Of a stretch of DNA of 64,000 nucleotides, positions 11,701-26,700 are shown in pieces. The position numbers were made by a program, and so were the translations under genes. Each line of letters begins with the position of its first letter. The stretch's first letter is position 1. The stretch is from assembly GCF_021018805.1 (NCBI RefSeq), contig NC_086251.1, positions 17,527,098 to 17,591,097 of the forward strand. The letters are read 5' to 3'. This DNA is from Prinia subflava (Eukaryota > Chordata > Aves > Passeriformes > Cisticolidae). The notes beneath the pieces were generated by a model. The model was not told where the DNA came from, searched no databases, and saw only the letters and a list, made by a program, of their open reading frames with translations.

Positions 11701-14700
11701 ACTAGATAAACACCCAATATAAATATAGGTACATTTCTGTATTTTAAAATGTTTTAAGATTCTAATGAAAAAATAAGGTTTGCTTATTCTCAGAATAGGA
11801 GCATGGCTCAAGAACAAATGGAATTTATCCAAAGACTGTGTTACTTAATAATGTAATGAATCATCTGCATTAGAAAACACCAGTTCTTTCACATTTCCAG
11901 ATCCTGTTTGATCTATTGAAATGGAAGGATTTCCTTAGAAGAAAAAAGGGGGTTTTTGACTTGAATGAATATGACATCAAAATCATGGTGTTTTTCTGAC
12001 TACTTGCAATTTCTGGGCTGTGCCATTGATAAAAATAGACAGAGTTTGCCTTTTAGGTACTAAGTGATTGTTTTATACAGGATTCCTTCCTAGAAATCTT
12101 GATACTGCTAGATTGAAATGACATTATCTGCTTAGAGCCTAAACTGTTCTATTTTTTATTTCCAAAATATTATTTTTCAATATGCTCTTACCAGTTGTTA
12201 CAGCCAACTCTAATTGATTCTCCTGGACTGTAGGAATTCCCATTGTGAATACATGGACAGTCTTCTGGAGCTATACAGCCACCTTTACCATCCAACACTT
12301 GATCATGAGGACACACGCAGCCAGAGACACAGTGGGTTTTGTACTGTAAGAACCGTAAAGAAAATGTGAAATGTGTCTAGAAACATTTCCCTGCGGGAAG
12401 AGTCCAGCTGTAGCTGGTAATTGTAAAAGAGACCTTGATTAATATGCTTTCAACTAGGTATAAAGAGTCTGTACTTACACATTCCATATCTAGAGTCTGA
12501 CAACTCTTCTGGCAACCTGCTCCTACCACATTTGCAGTGACATTGCCACAGTCAACATAAACCATGGGAGGCACACAGACTGAAAGAGAGAAAAGCCACG
12601 AGAAACGTGAGAACAACCATGCATTTGTACCTTTGTGTTCCTAAGAAAAACATGGAAATATTCCTTTGTGAATTATGTGTACCTTAATGTGATGCGTGTA
12701 GCAAGAAAGAGAAACCAAATATTGTTTTGATCTGATATTCACCTGGGTTTTGTGATTCTGCTTGGACTACTCAATGAAATTAATTTTTAGTTAGCTTCAT
12801 GGAACATTTCCTTTCAGAAAAACAGAACAAAACAGGATAACCAATATCCTAGTTTACTTGTTTGGGGTTTTTTTTGTTTGTTGCTTTGGAGTTTTTTGCT
12901 TTTACATTTTAATTAAAATGTGAACAGTTTTCCCCTTTGAGTGAGGTGACCAAGTATCCTTTTACCCCAGGTAACCCAAGGGATTCTAACTTGGGTTCTA
13001 GGGTTTCAGTCACCTGAAAGGTAAGACAATATTTCTCTATACTTTGACAATGTCCTCTATGCTACACAAGTTCTCAATTCATTTTCTTGATTGATTTCAG
13101 ACTTGTATGATTTGCATCATTATGACAAGAGAAGAAGGAAATGAAAAGAGTGAAGATGGAAAGGGTGAATTAAAGACAATCTTAAGTGATGTGTTACCTG
13201 GTTCAGGCTTCTCTCCAATGCAGCTCAGCTTTCCATAGGTGCAAGTGCTATAAAAAAAAAAAAGGGAATGGATATTTTTTAACTTTTTAAGTTTCAGCCG
13301 ATTTCCCAATGAACTTGAAATAATGAAAAATTACTGTGTGATGAAACAAAATGCGTCCTTTGTCACATAATTTGCACATTTCAAAAATATTAGTATTCTA
13401 TATTAGAGTAGAAAAAAATACAAGTAGATTCTATGTAAATAAATGTTTGCTCTGTCTATATGCCTGGTTTAAATCTGTCCTTCAGAATAGTTCAGATTCC
13501 CATCATAATGGGAATAATCTGTAAGGGGGTTATCAGTCATCTTTCACCGTGGAACAAGCCTTTTACAGTTGTGGATAAGAAAAGTATGTGTGGAGGCAAG
13601 GGAGGAAGAGAGGCAGAGAGAAAGGGACTGGGTGGGAATTTGAGTGTTAGCCAAGGCTGACCCACCACAGTTGTTCATGTACAATCTTCCACATGTGGGT
13701 AGCCCTAAGAATTTTTTAAGAAGCTGTGATTTTTTTTCATTGAAAATTTCAATGAATTTTTTTTGAAAAGGTATAGAAATTAATTTGATTTGATTTCATA
13801 ACATTTATATGGTTTCATGATTGCCTATAATTTTTTTTTTTTTTTTTTTTTTTTACAAATCTCTTACCAGACAACACCGTTGTCATGAACAACTTCTCCA
13901 GAAGACAGGGGCATTCCTTTGTAGTAACAAGGACAGCTAGAAGCAGGCACACATTTGCCACTGTCGTCCATGTAGGTTCCATTTACGCAGGTGCAGCCAT
14001 CGACTGGGACAAACTTAATGTTGCATGTGACATCAGGCTCGCTCAGAGAGCGGCAGGTGGGTTGACAGGAATCCACATTGTAGGTGTACTTCAGGGACTT
14101 CGGACACAAGGTGGTGTATTTTGCTTGAGAGTAAGAAGGTGAGTTACATTTGTTGTTCATTCCAGAATCAACATAGGTATGAAGTATTTGAGATGAAGTA
14201 TATATGATAAACGTGGCATTGTATGTACACACGCTTCACTGATATCCCCACTAGCGTAATTTTTTGTAGTACTAGAGCAAAATGTTCCCTTATAAGTATG
14301 TCAAATGTTTTGCCCAAGTTAAAAAAAAAACCCCACAGTTCAATTATATGAAGACAGTGTTTCTTCCTGAATGATATTTTTATACTTTTTGTCAAAGTAA
14401 ATTGAGAAACACCCTACTTATTTTATTCCTATTGCAAGGGTATTGCTCTTCAGGTTTTTTCTTATGGTTCTGAGCAAGTAATCTAATAAAGCCTCTTTTT
14501 AATATTTCTCCCTGTTTGCTGTTTGTCTTTTATGGCCTTCCTTTCCTCCTCAGCTTCTTGAAAGTCAGTGCTGTACTTAAACCCCAGTTTAACACAATTT
14601 ACTGTGGAATCCCTGAGAGTTGCTGTGTGGGGCCTTCTGAGTGATCACTTTCAAAAGGCAAAGTGATGTTAAAACTTACTGCAGGCTTTGCTCCGCCATC

Positions 14701-17700
14701 CAGTGAGAAGAACTCCTTTAGCAGCACAGGCTCTGACGTAGCTGGAAAGGGCAGCACACATGCAGTCCTCACTCTTCTCACAGTTACACGTGTCAAACAT
14801 ACAGATCTAGGAACAGAGGATATGTGATCATCAGAATGTCATGTCAAAGCCATGGCAGTCTGCAGTTTTCTAAGAGTGTTATGTTCATTAGAGGCTAAAG
14901 TGAGTGTAATCCACATATATAAGGAAATATATGCCTGATTTTCATTAAGCTCTCTCAAAAGAGATTATTTGTGTGAAAAAAAAGAGTAATTAGAGGTCCA
15001 CTATTTAGAATTATTTTTTCTTTTTTTTTTTATTTTTTCATGTGTTGGCAGTTTTCCAACTACTTCAAATTTGTTGCCACTGTGCCATATATATTTAGAA
15101 TAAATGGAGATATTTGATTCCACCCAGCTTTTGGAGCTTATGCTTAAGAGCTTGGGCTGTCTGCAGCAGAGGAACAAATAATCAAGAAGTTATTTGATGT
15201 GTTTCTATACTGGGCAGAGACAATACAATATTTTTAATTCCAGTTTATTGAACATAATCTTAGAAATTTCCAATAACAGGAAGGTTTTCTAAGGTACCAG
15301 GGACTCTATTACAGGATTTAATCACCTTGAATCCCTGCAACATTTTCATTCACATCTTGCCCAATTCTCATTGCTGCTTTTTATGTACATTTCTTGCCTT
15401 GCATATATGCAAAAGCCTTCAAGAGCAGTTCAGAGGAATTAAAGTGCCAGTTAACATTCTGGCTAAAGCTTTCATTGTATCTCTCAGAAGGGACAATTTT
15501 TATCTTTTGACAGCTAATCCCAAATCCTAACTTAGTCTTTAAGTTCGCACCTAAAAATAAGTGTAGGAGGAATACACCTGTAAGTTTATCCTCCAGGAAA
15601 TGGAAAAAAAGATAGTTCTTTACAAGCCAAGGGGTCATTCTTATCTACACAATATGAAATTTGCTCATTTGTGGGGCTATCATGAATGCATCTCCTCACA
15701 ACTGGCAAGTTATTCTCTCAGGTGTTACTATCAGAAATCTGAGTCTTTTCCTCCTATATTGGATGGAGTTAGAGCCAAATACCTTCTGGTAAACTTCTGG
15801 ATTCACTGTTGAGTGACATTTAGCAAAAGGTCCCGTGGTATCAGAGAGCAGTCCACACCAGTGCTGAGCATACTGGTCTGTGAATTGAAAACATGGTAAG
15901 GATTACTATGGCACTTCATTTGCAAAACTCTTGTCTTAGTGTAACTAGACCTCCTCCAGAGAAATTGCAGAAGCTTAACAATATAATTAAGCTCTGCATT
16001 TGCTGAGGCGCACAGTCTTTCACTTCCTCTAGGCAGGAATATGAACTTATCATAAACTGAATGTTCTCTAATTGATGATAATTGACATGGAATAAACTAA
16101 AGATACTCCTAGCGGAATTTTAAAAAGCAAGGTTCACAATGTAAATAAAAACTATGCTAGTTCATCTCAGAAAACAGAACAGTAGCTTGTGAATACTCAA
16201 GAATTATGTATTTTGTTGGCTAAAATGGAGCTTGAATGCTTTCAATCTCTGAACTGTAAGTCTGGTTCTTAGTTTAACAGTGGAAGTGCCATAACCTTCA
16301 GAGGGGCTAGGCACAGCTTTTCTTCCTATGTGACAATCAGTCCTTTCCAGGACTGATCCCTAGTAGGCTGTCAGGTTCCAGTTTTCCTTAAGTTTACTTG
16401 CTGTCTTGATCCAAAGGAAAATATCTGAAGATCCAAAGTATTTTGCTAGTTATTATTTATTAACTGAAGACTTCTAGTATCAAATGAGGAAAACTGTGTG
16501 CCTGTGCAAACAGTTCTGCTAATTTGGCTAAATGCTTGGTGGTTGATCAGCTTATTCCTTCTTTGCATCTTCAAGGAGAATAGAATATGTTGCTGAGCTT
16601 ACCATTTTGTATGCTGACAGTACAGGGGTCCTCAAAGGTGTTTTTGGCATCAGGACAATCAGCCCGAGTTTTCCAAGTATTGCCAAAGGCAGCTGAAGTG
16701 CCCTCTATCACACCACTGGTGGTTTTGAAATCATCTGTCTGTACATCATTGAAGTTTCCACAGAGACCTGGAAGGAAGCAGATGGTCTGTGCAAGTCTCC
16801 TACAGGATGACAGGTGCTGCTGAAGGCAGTTAGGACAAGGTCACTCACCACAGGTCTGCCCTTTATGTGACGGGTCTAGGTCTATAAAAACTTGCATTGA
16901 AGGCACAAGTTGAACCTGCAGCTGAAGGCCAAAAGTTGTTTGCAGTATTATGAAGAAAGATGAAGGCCTGAAGATGGTGACGTTTGCTAGGGGTACAAGA
17001 ACAAAATCGTTACCGTTTCATTCAAGATCAGCATTTGAATTCATTGTTCATTATAGGAACAATATAGTAGAGGAATTCTACAGCTGTGTGTGATATGATC
17101 CTAATTTCTAAAGAACTGGCAGGAAAATGATCCTTACAGGATTTCAAATCCAGCATCAAAACAGTCTAACCTAAACACTTAAGCAACAAACATATACAAA
17201 ACCTCCACTTTCTGTCAGGTGTTTTGAAATGAGGGAAGAATACACACTTCTGTTGTTATTGAAAAGGTTGCCTTTGTTTGATGAAAATGTTATAGCACTA
17301 TGTAATTGAAGACTCCAGCCTGGACCTATCCTGTCCTTTATGGTTTGCTTTGTGTTCAGGTGCAGTAGTGTTTGAGAAGAACTGGCATGTGAGAAACTTC
17401 AGTGATGAATGAGTTTTGAAAGTAAGGATGAGGGGAACACAGGGAACAAGATGACTTGAGAAATTGGAGTCCAGTTGCATGTCAGAATTTCTTTCCTCTC
17501 TTATGACAATGTTTGGATCTGAAAGTGTGCAATAACACTACTTGCTTGAACTAATTAGATATTGCTAAATTTAAACCATGATTTTGCTAAAGTTTAGTGT
17601 TGAGTAGGCAAATCCTATGACAAAAATGGGTGACAGTGCTCTATGGCAGTGCTCTGGGTTTGCTGCGGTCTAACTAGAGGTAGAATTTGGCTTTAGTTTA

Positions 17701-20700
17701 ACACATGTAATAGCATTTTAAAGTAAAAATGAGAAAGAAGCTTTTCAAAGGAACTTACCTGCTGAGAACGGTAACTGTGTGTAGATCATATTCACAAATA
17801 CACTCCCGGAAGGCTGGATCACGATGTTCTGTCCACAAGAAAAGACAGTTTTATCAAGCAGATAGGTTATATACTTTCCAAATGTTTCCTATGCAATACT
17901 ATTCAAGATAAAAGGAAAAAAATGGAAGGAGACTATGATGATGTTCTGATTCCTGTATTATTTCTTTAATCTTTATTACTGCGTTCCACTGTCTAAGAAA
18001 GCAAAAACCAGAAGTTATCTAAGTAACAGAAAGCTACTAAGATATTCTCTTCTAATATGCTCACTTTATTCTTAATTTTTCTTTTAATAATGTTCAAATG
18101 AGATTTTAAAAAAAAGGCAGTCCAAATTTCTCATCTGTGTCATTTGCCTGGTCCGCTAATCTTAGAGAACTTCCCTGCAGAATGCCACGTGTGTGCATTT
18201 GCTGCTCACCGTTTGTCCTCCGTTTAGGCTGATGGCTACACCCTTGAGGCACGTCTCAGTGTCAGTCAGGCCACACTTGTGGATATCCCCCAGCACTGTG
18301 AATTCATTGCTGTCACAGAGCTTCAAGAAGAAAACAAGAGATATTATTAGAAGGATTTGCTATATTGAAATATTGTTATCTCAAAAAGGTTGACACCACA
18401 TGGAATTCTCGGTAAGGTGAATCTTTTAATATATTGTTTATTTCATTTCCTCTTGCTCATATGGTCTAACATATATGTCTAGAGTCACTATATAAGTTGG
18501 CATTCATGCAATCTGCACGGTGGAAGCTACACATTGCTTCTGGCATTCAGGGGTGAGTTAGACATATTAATCTGAACATTAAAACTTCCTCATGCATTAG
18601 TAAGACTATTTCCTAATGTGTAGGTAATAACTCTTTCTGCTAATGCAGAAGGAGGTGTGCCTTTCTTGCCCACTGGTTATGAGGTTTACCAGCGAGAGGA
18701 AAGATTGTTACCAATGTCTTTTACACTGAATAGATTATTCAAGACCCTGATGACCTGGACATTCTTTTAACAGGTAGGAAATATGGATTTAAATATCCTC
18801 TTATAGGAGAAAATGAAACTAAAATTATTATTCAGGAAGTTACTGCATAAAGGTTCAGATTTTGACTCCATTCTGATTTTCATAGGACTGTATTCTGTGA
18901 GTCATCTTCAAAGTGTGCCTAATGGCCAAAACAACTGAGGGAGAGACTCAGAGAAGGCTGTAATTCTGAATGTCTCTTACCACTTTTTGGCATATTGAAG
19001 ACTAAATTGAGGACAGCTGAGATGCAGAATTATCACAATCTAAAAATTCAGTAATAAATTCTGGGGCTTTTTCAACTTTTGGGTACAAGTTTAGGGGTTT
19101 TCCTCTGCCTCCAGAAACCTTGAGAATCTAATTTTACATGTTGGTTCCAAAAAGAGGAGTTTAATTTATAAGTCTGACCTACGCAGCCATTGTGCATCAA
19201 GACCGTGCTTGCGAATCTTATCCAAAATCTATTTCTAAATCATCTCATTCTAGCACATTTCTAAGATTTTATGATTCTTTTTCTTGGTAACATTCAGATT
19301 GGTCATGTAAAGAACAGATTTTATATAATATGAAGTCCTTATAAAATAGTTTACCTTAGTCATCCAGTAAAAATAAACAAAGAATACCCCTAGGGTTATG
19401 AAATCCAACATAAAAACTCAGTGCAAATACTAAACAATGATCAAAGAACACAAAAATACTACAATATTGTTCAGTATAACCCAAACAGAAAAGCCCCTGA
19501 AATCCATTTAAGGATGTGATCCCTCTAACCACTAACCCTCAATCCATGTTAACCCTCAGATTCAGAAAGCAGATGTGATTGCCAGTAGTTTTCATCAAAC
19601 AACATTATATATAATAAAAACATTTTTCTTTAGCAAGGATTGTGACTCATTTTTACCTTGGTTAGGACATAACTACAGTCTCCAAAGAAGGAATAGTATT
19701 TCTCATCAAATGTTGAAATGTGGGAACCTCCTTCAATACTGCAAGTCCCAGGGCATGACTGAGTGACACAAGACCATTCACCTCCAACACAGGTACTGAA
19801 ATGAAGGAGGCATTCAGTAACATTGGATAATGCAAGTGTAAATGAAATAAAGAGACAATAAGGGCAGATGATGCCTTAATTTTCCTCTTGAAACACCTAT
19901 CACACTGCCAAAGAAACCAGTATTGCTTTGAAATCTCAGACAAATATGAGGCAGGTACATTTTTATTAAGATGATCATTTTCTATATATACTGTTGTTCA
20001 TTTCCAGTCTTTGGACAGAACTCAGTCCTGGCAAACTTGTGATCTGTGTCAAATATGTTAAGTATTTCTTGGAAAATAAATAAAGAGATAAGTACAGTTG
20101 CATACACTTACGCAGTAATACTTCAGTAATCATAGGGATATTAAAAAATATATTCTATATTTGTCAAACACGCCTTAAGTGTGATCTCCCACTCTAAATT
20201 CAACATGCCCACAAATGTCATGTCCTCCACAGTATTTATATGAGCATCTTAGCATTACACTGTAGTGCTGCAAAGGTGTAACACTAATTCAAATTTCTAA
20301 ACACCTCTGGTATTTGACTCTGATTATCTTCCTTCATTATTATTTCTTGAAATTGAAGCACCTGTTCAAAATCTCAAATTTTTGTTCCAGGTGTGAAGGG
20401 AAAACAGACATGAAAGTAGCCTCTAAAGCAGTGTAATTATGGAACTTCAATTGGTAAGTGGTTGCTTGTTTGTTTTTTAAGGGGGAATCAGTAATTATTC
20501 AGCTAATGCACAAAAAAAAAAAAAAACAAACCAACCCAAAACCTAAAAAACCAAAAATTGAGAAAATGTTACCATGATCTGCATTTAGATGAGAAGGAGG
20601 CACCAGGAGCATAAGTTTCACCTTCATAGGTGCAGTGGCATTCTCTGCGGGGAATGCAGCCAGCACCATTAACGTCATCAAATACCATTCCTAGGAAAAG

Positions 20701-23700
20701 AAAGGGTCCATTACTTACTCTGTGCACTGCACAACCTGCCTTTGAACACATATCTAGCAGATGTCTGAGACTATATCCCATTTCTTCTGTACTTTAAAAT
20801 AATAGGATGCAAGCTATGTAGAGATCGAAGGGCTATATTCCACTGAAGTCTATCTAAAAATTGTAGCATGATCAAAAGGGAGCTCTAGGAAAATACATTT
20901 CTGTTATGGACTTCATTAGAACAGAATTAAGACTAAAACTATTAGGTAATGAACTGGAATAGATGAACCATTTGTAAGACTATCCTGGGACAAATCTGTA
21001 CAGTAAATATTTCTATGGCCAGAGACAGAGCTCTTAGAGAAATCAATGCTACTACACAGACAAGTGATGGTGAATTCTGTGAGACACCATGGGGATGCTT
21101 AGAACAGCTACAAGGGGTGAAGCTCCTGTGATACACAGTCACAACAGCAACAAAAATTTAGGCCCAGAAGTATGCACAAGGAGAACACATCTTGTACTTA
21201 TATACAATTCTTGTGTGTAATTCTCTGAAGCACCAGATCTCACACACTGCCTAGTGCTCTGTCAGCTCTTTGTTGTTTAGACACACAACACCTAACAAGA
21301 AGGATTTGGTTATTTGTGGAACAAGATGCAGATTTGCTAACAACAGGAGTTATGATTGCATGCAAAAACTGCTTAAACATATATATAGTAGATATACATA
21401 AAGTACATCTGTTGTTTAAAAGGGCATATTTAGAAATTTGAATAGAAATAGCACATCCAGGGGAGAAATGTAGCTATTACTATAATAACACTGATTCTGT
21501 GATGGGAATGATCCAGAATATGAAAGTTGTTAAATGTGTACAGGTGAGTATTCTATGGCTACAGTTTGGCTATGAGAAAAAGGCAGAGAATGAGCTTGCC
21601 TGGAGGACAGACACAGCCGTCTGTGCAGTGATCTTCACAAAGTGCAGATCGTTCCGGGTTGCTGCACGTGTCAGAGCAGGGAGAGCCACACTCATGGTAT
21701 TGCATGTTGAACGGACACGATTTGGCTAAAAGTAGAAAGAGTATTATAAAGCTGACTTTTCATTTAAAAGTTTGAGAAAACAGGATTTGCAATTTAAGGT
21801 GTTTTCTGCCAAGGTATGACAGGGTATCCTGATCCAAGCAGATGCTGAAACACTTTGGATTTTCTGATTTATATTGAAAATCACCTAGGCAAAATCACCA
21901 TAGCTTCCACATTCCCAAAGTCTTGCGTATGATCAGGTTAAAACTGATTTCACGATACTGCATGCACTTTTAAATGACTGTCTTCTTCATGAAAAACCTC
22001 ACATATTTGAAGTTTGCTAGATGTGTGTAGTAAGCACACACTTAAGGGAGGTCCCTTCCCGAGATACTCACGGCACAGGTCTGGGGTTCTCCAGTTCAGG
22101 GGCTGTCCACCTGCATGAGCACACTGCCGGGAATACTCAGCAAAGGTGTTGCACATGCAGAAGTCAGCCATAGAGCTGTCACAGTGGCACAGGTCTTGTA
22201 TGCAAGTTTCAATGTAGTCCTGGACATTCACAAGCATGTTACAACTCGTAAATGCTTTGCTGGTTAGGACTGTCTCACAGATAGAAGCCTAGGAAGGAAA
22301 AGAGAGAAGATAAAGTGTTAAGAAAATATGAAACTAATTATTTAAGGTGTGGAGCAGAACAAATCAAAGTTTGATCTGGTCCAGAAACCCATCCAACAGA
22401 AGCCATAAGCTGATATTTAAAGAAAAATATAATAATACGGCAAAACCACATGGAACTCGTTTGAATAACTCTAGTAGCTTCTGTATCCTTAGTTACCATC
22501 ACTTCAGGTCACTTCCCATGCATTATACAATTTCTTTTTGTTAAGACATTCTCAGTAATTTTCTTTTTCAGGAAAATATGCAGTCTTCTTGTAGAAGGGA
22601 AATGCAAATTTTTTGGCATTCAGTTTAGCAAAGAATACAACATGAAATTTAGAATATTTTTTCTTTTGAGACCTACAATTGAGTCATATTCATGCTCTAT
22701 TTGTTCCCCTTCTAAAAATTTTCTTCAAAGACAGGGAATGTATTCACACAGAGAAAACAAATTGTGAGAGAAAGGTTCTTACAAATTCTCTTGAGCAGTT
22801 CATCAGAGAAGTAGGAGGAATAGGATCATCACACTGCTCTGTGGGTCCATCCATCTTCTGCCTATTACCAAACTGTATGGGAGTCAGTCTTGTCTCTGTA
22901 AAAAACAGTTCAAATATTAGAATAATGCTTACAGAATTTTGCATGGAGTTTCCTCCTTTTGTGACACTACGTCCTGCAACGTGAACAGTGATTACCAAAT
23001 AACATGAAAGCGAAAAGATGAGCAGGATATAATAAAGAACTGGATCCTAACTATTGAAAATTAATAGAAATTTTTATGTGGCAAGTCTTAAAATATCTAA
23101 CAGTGATGCAAGCAGTCTAATACATCTCAATGGCCTGACTTTGCACAACATCACAGAAATATATGAAGTATCCCCAGTTTTCCAGTTAATACAACCCACA
23201 ACCTATATTAAAGTATATTGTAAGAAAAAAAAAAAAGCACCAGTACTTAATAATGCTTTTTATTACTTACTCCCTGAAATAAATTCATTGCTGACTGGAA
23301 TTCCATTGAAATCCCCACAAAGACCACAAGTTTGATTGGCATATTTCTTATCTAGTTCCACCTAAAAATAAAAAAAGAAGGAGGTTTATAGAAATGGCAG
23401 TCTCGATGGTTAGGAGCACAGCCTATACTAGCATTGCTCATGTACTCAGAATCTGAGATATGTTTGTTTTGGAGACTGTGCTGTGTGATGACAAGGTAGA
23501 AGGCACCATTGGAATGGTCAGTGATGACCAAGAAAAGCTTGCTCTTATCCTAGCTCTGGGTTGTGAGCATCAATACTTTGCGAGGTCTGGAATCTGAGGA
23601 GTACTTCACAGTGAGGTAGGAACATTATAATTCAGCATCTATTAATTCTGAGCTGACCTTGGTGGGGGGGAAAAAAAAAGGGAAATTGAGAGAAGATTGG

Positions 23701-26700
23701 AAGACAGAAGAATACACTAAAAATGGACACAAATCAAAAAATAACTAATGCCTGCATGGCTGTAATACTGCAAAGGTATAAACAGACTATTTTCAAAATA
23801 CAGATTTTCTGCTGTGTTTTGGATGTTTTCTTACCAGGAGGGCATCGTGTCCATTCCAAAGGAAGGTCAGTCCCAACTTGGCAGAAACTTTCAAGTAGTT
23901 GTTACTCCTCTCTATCAAGACTCCCATATGGCTGTAGGGCATCTGGACCCTGGGGAAAGATCATCATAAGTCAGCAGGGGTAGGGACAGAATATCTGTTG
24001 AATGTCCACAATTATATCCTTTCTCATTCTCTTTGAGAATTTTCAACATGCATCTGTGAGGAAATTAGAGCAATAACTACTACAGACAAGACAGGTTTGT
24101 AATATTTTGTCCATTTCCTATGCAATTGCCTCTCATTGTGCAAATGATCAGCCTTGCTTTTCCTGTGGTTCCTTTTGACTTCCTCTGTTAAAGATGTTTT
24201 GCTGGGTAAAATGTTAACAAATCTGTGATTGTATTGTTCAAAAAAGTGTTGGGAGGCTCTGTTTTGCAGCCAGTGTGCTTCAGGATATTGCTATTTACTC
24301 CTTGAAGCATTTGATAATAAAGGGATAGACGCCAGGCTTTCTGTGACATGAGTGCCATTCAAGAGTCTGTACCTGAGATAACCTTTAAACTAATTCACTG
24401 TACACAGCTGCCATAATAGACAGCTCACTGTGGGATAGCTGGCCAAATATTTACCTGGCCTTTTGGGTCATTTTCACACCCTATGCCAAAGTCAGTGCTA
24501 CAATTGCTACATAGATAGCAAGCTTCCAGAACAGATAATTTTAAATTCTTTCAGGTACAAGCCAAAGAGCAGTCACTGCTTTACTGCACACTCTTCAGTG
24601 CAAGGACAAAAGCTGTCAAAAACTCCTCTCAGGGAGTCTGCTGTTGTAAAATTAATGGGAAGTACTAACTTCAAAGGCATAAAGAATGTAGCTTATAAAC
24701 TTGATTGCATACATGTACTATTGTAGCAGTGGGACAGCATATTGGATATAGCTCATCTGAACAAAACAGCCACAGGGATAATCTGCAGAAATGACACTTA
24801 GCTTGCTGTCAAGCCCTCCTTGTTTTTGTTATTACTTCAGGAAGGACCTGAGCCTTCCCACTGCTTGGGAGCAATGCGAGCTGAGGGGAAGGGATACTTG
24901 CTTAAAGAGCCCACTGGGAACAAGGTAGGAACATACAATTTGTCGTCAAGCAGGACAGAGCTGGGGGTCAGTTCGATCACTACTCCTTCCAGCTTCATGA
25001 TGACGTGCGTGATCACAGTAGCATTTTCCACCATCGCACGCCTAATCTGGATGTTGAAGTCCTCGTAGGGGGACTTGCAGTTGGATGCAAAGATGTAATT
25101 GCAGACCCCAGGGAAGTAAAAGATGTCCCCATCAAAGGTCTTGAAGTGGAAGTTACCCCATGTGCTGCACACACGGCCATTGTGAGAGGGGTTGCCAGCT
25201 GTGGATTCAAAATAAGCAGTAAGAATCTTCTGTAGTTTTTTGTAATGCCCTCCCTGTAGATGCTTTATCCCTCTTGCTTCTTTCACCAGCCTCTGTCCAA
25301 AAAGCTCTTTTCTTTTTGCCAAGCTATTTCTTTGCCATACATTATTTATTTTCTTCAGTTGCTTTTTGTGCTTGATCAGTTTTGCATAGGGATATAGGGC
25401 CTATGATCAAAAGAGACCTCCTGGGTCACTAGATCCAGTGCTCTAGTTCTGATGACTTGCCTGTACTATAAATCCTTTCCTAAATGTATGGAGGCCTCAA
25501 GTGCTACCATAAAACCATTTCAGAGCTAGTTTAAAAATAGCTGATACTTCTGCTTGGGAAGGCCACTCATACCCACAACCTCTGAATGGCTGGAAGACTT
25601 TTGTCAACATCTTCTAAACCATATTCCCATCCCACGTGTGCCTGGTTGTTCTTGTGCCAAAATTACGCTTCACCTTGAAGGAGTTCTACCTTCATGCTTC
25701 TCTCCCTACCCATTACAGAAATCTCTTCCTTCTTTTCAGTCTTCCTTTCCTTGCAAGCATACTCTCCAATATCCCTGATTATCTTCCCAGTCCCTTTCCA
25801 CATTTACACTCAGCCTGCTTGAATTGTACCCTATTCTGTAGATAGGCATCTTTTCAGCACAGTAGTATTTTCCTCTTTTTACTGGAAATATATATAATAC
25901 TAGTAATATATATATAATATATATATAACATGTAATATGTACAATATGTATGCATGTATATTTATATTATTGCTGCATCATAAAACAACGAGGCATAGCA
26001 CTGAATTCACAGTTAGGTTATCCACATGACCTGATGAATTAATTTTCTGCTAACTTTTTATGATGCTAAAGGACCTTACACAATTTATTGATTTTTTCAG
26101 TCACTCCATGCTCCTTGTCATTAACAAGAGCACAGATATCTGAGCCATGACATTTGCTTAACTTACCCTTTACTTTCAGTGAGTTTTGAAAAGGTGGAAT
26201 GATTGTCACTCCTTGGGATTTCAAAGCTGGTAGGAAATAGAACGGAGAAAAAATGACTTTTAATCTTTTTTGAAATCCTAAAAAATGGGTAGAGATCACC
26301 TCGTCTTTTTAGTGATGAATATTTCCTACAACTATTTCCACTCTAGGGGAAAGTTTCCACAAGTTTTTATTGGTGGTTTTTACACAATGTTTTGTGTTCT
26401 GTCTTTCTGTAAATTCCACTGACAGCTAAATTGCACAGACTGTAGTACTTTCTTCCATCATTTGTTCAAGACTCCCATCTCATGCTGGCCCTGATACTCT
26501 GAACTCAAAACCAGCAATATGATTCTCAGAGCACTGTACTGTAACAGTGATTATAACAGCTATTTTTAAATAATCTGTGGCTAACATTTTGCAGGGCAGA
26601 CTTAATGATCAATTATTTCAGCCAGTCATCACTAATACACCAATCAGCTTTGGATCCTTCCACACGTACTTTGCTCTGTTTAGTTATGTGTCATGCATGA

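Noticed and set aside
13831..13854. T24 run as a polyadenylation or terminator signal
   Set aside because: It lies inside intron 18 and is A-rich in the transcript sense. Coding continues in exon 19 with correct phase.
24837..25322. Exon 4 as a 161-codon open frame with its own start
   Set aside because: The upstream part reads through intron 3 and the downstream part through a GTATGT donor. Only 24937-25198 fits the VWD1 alignment and phases.
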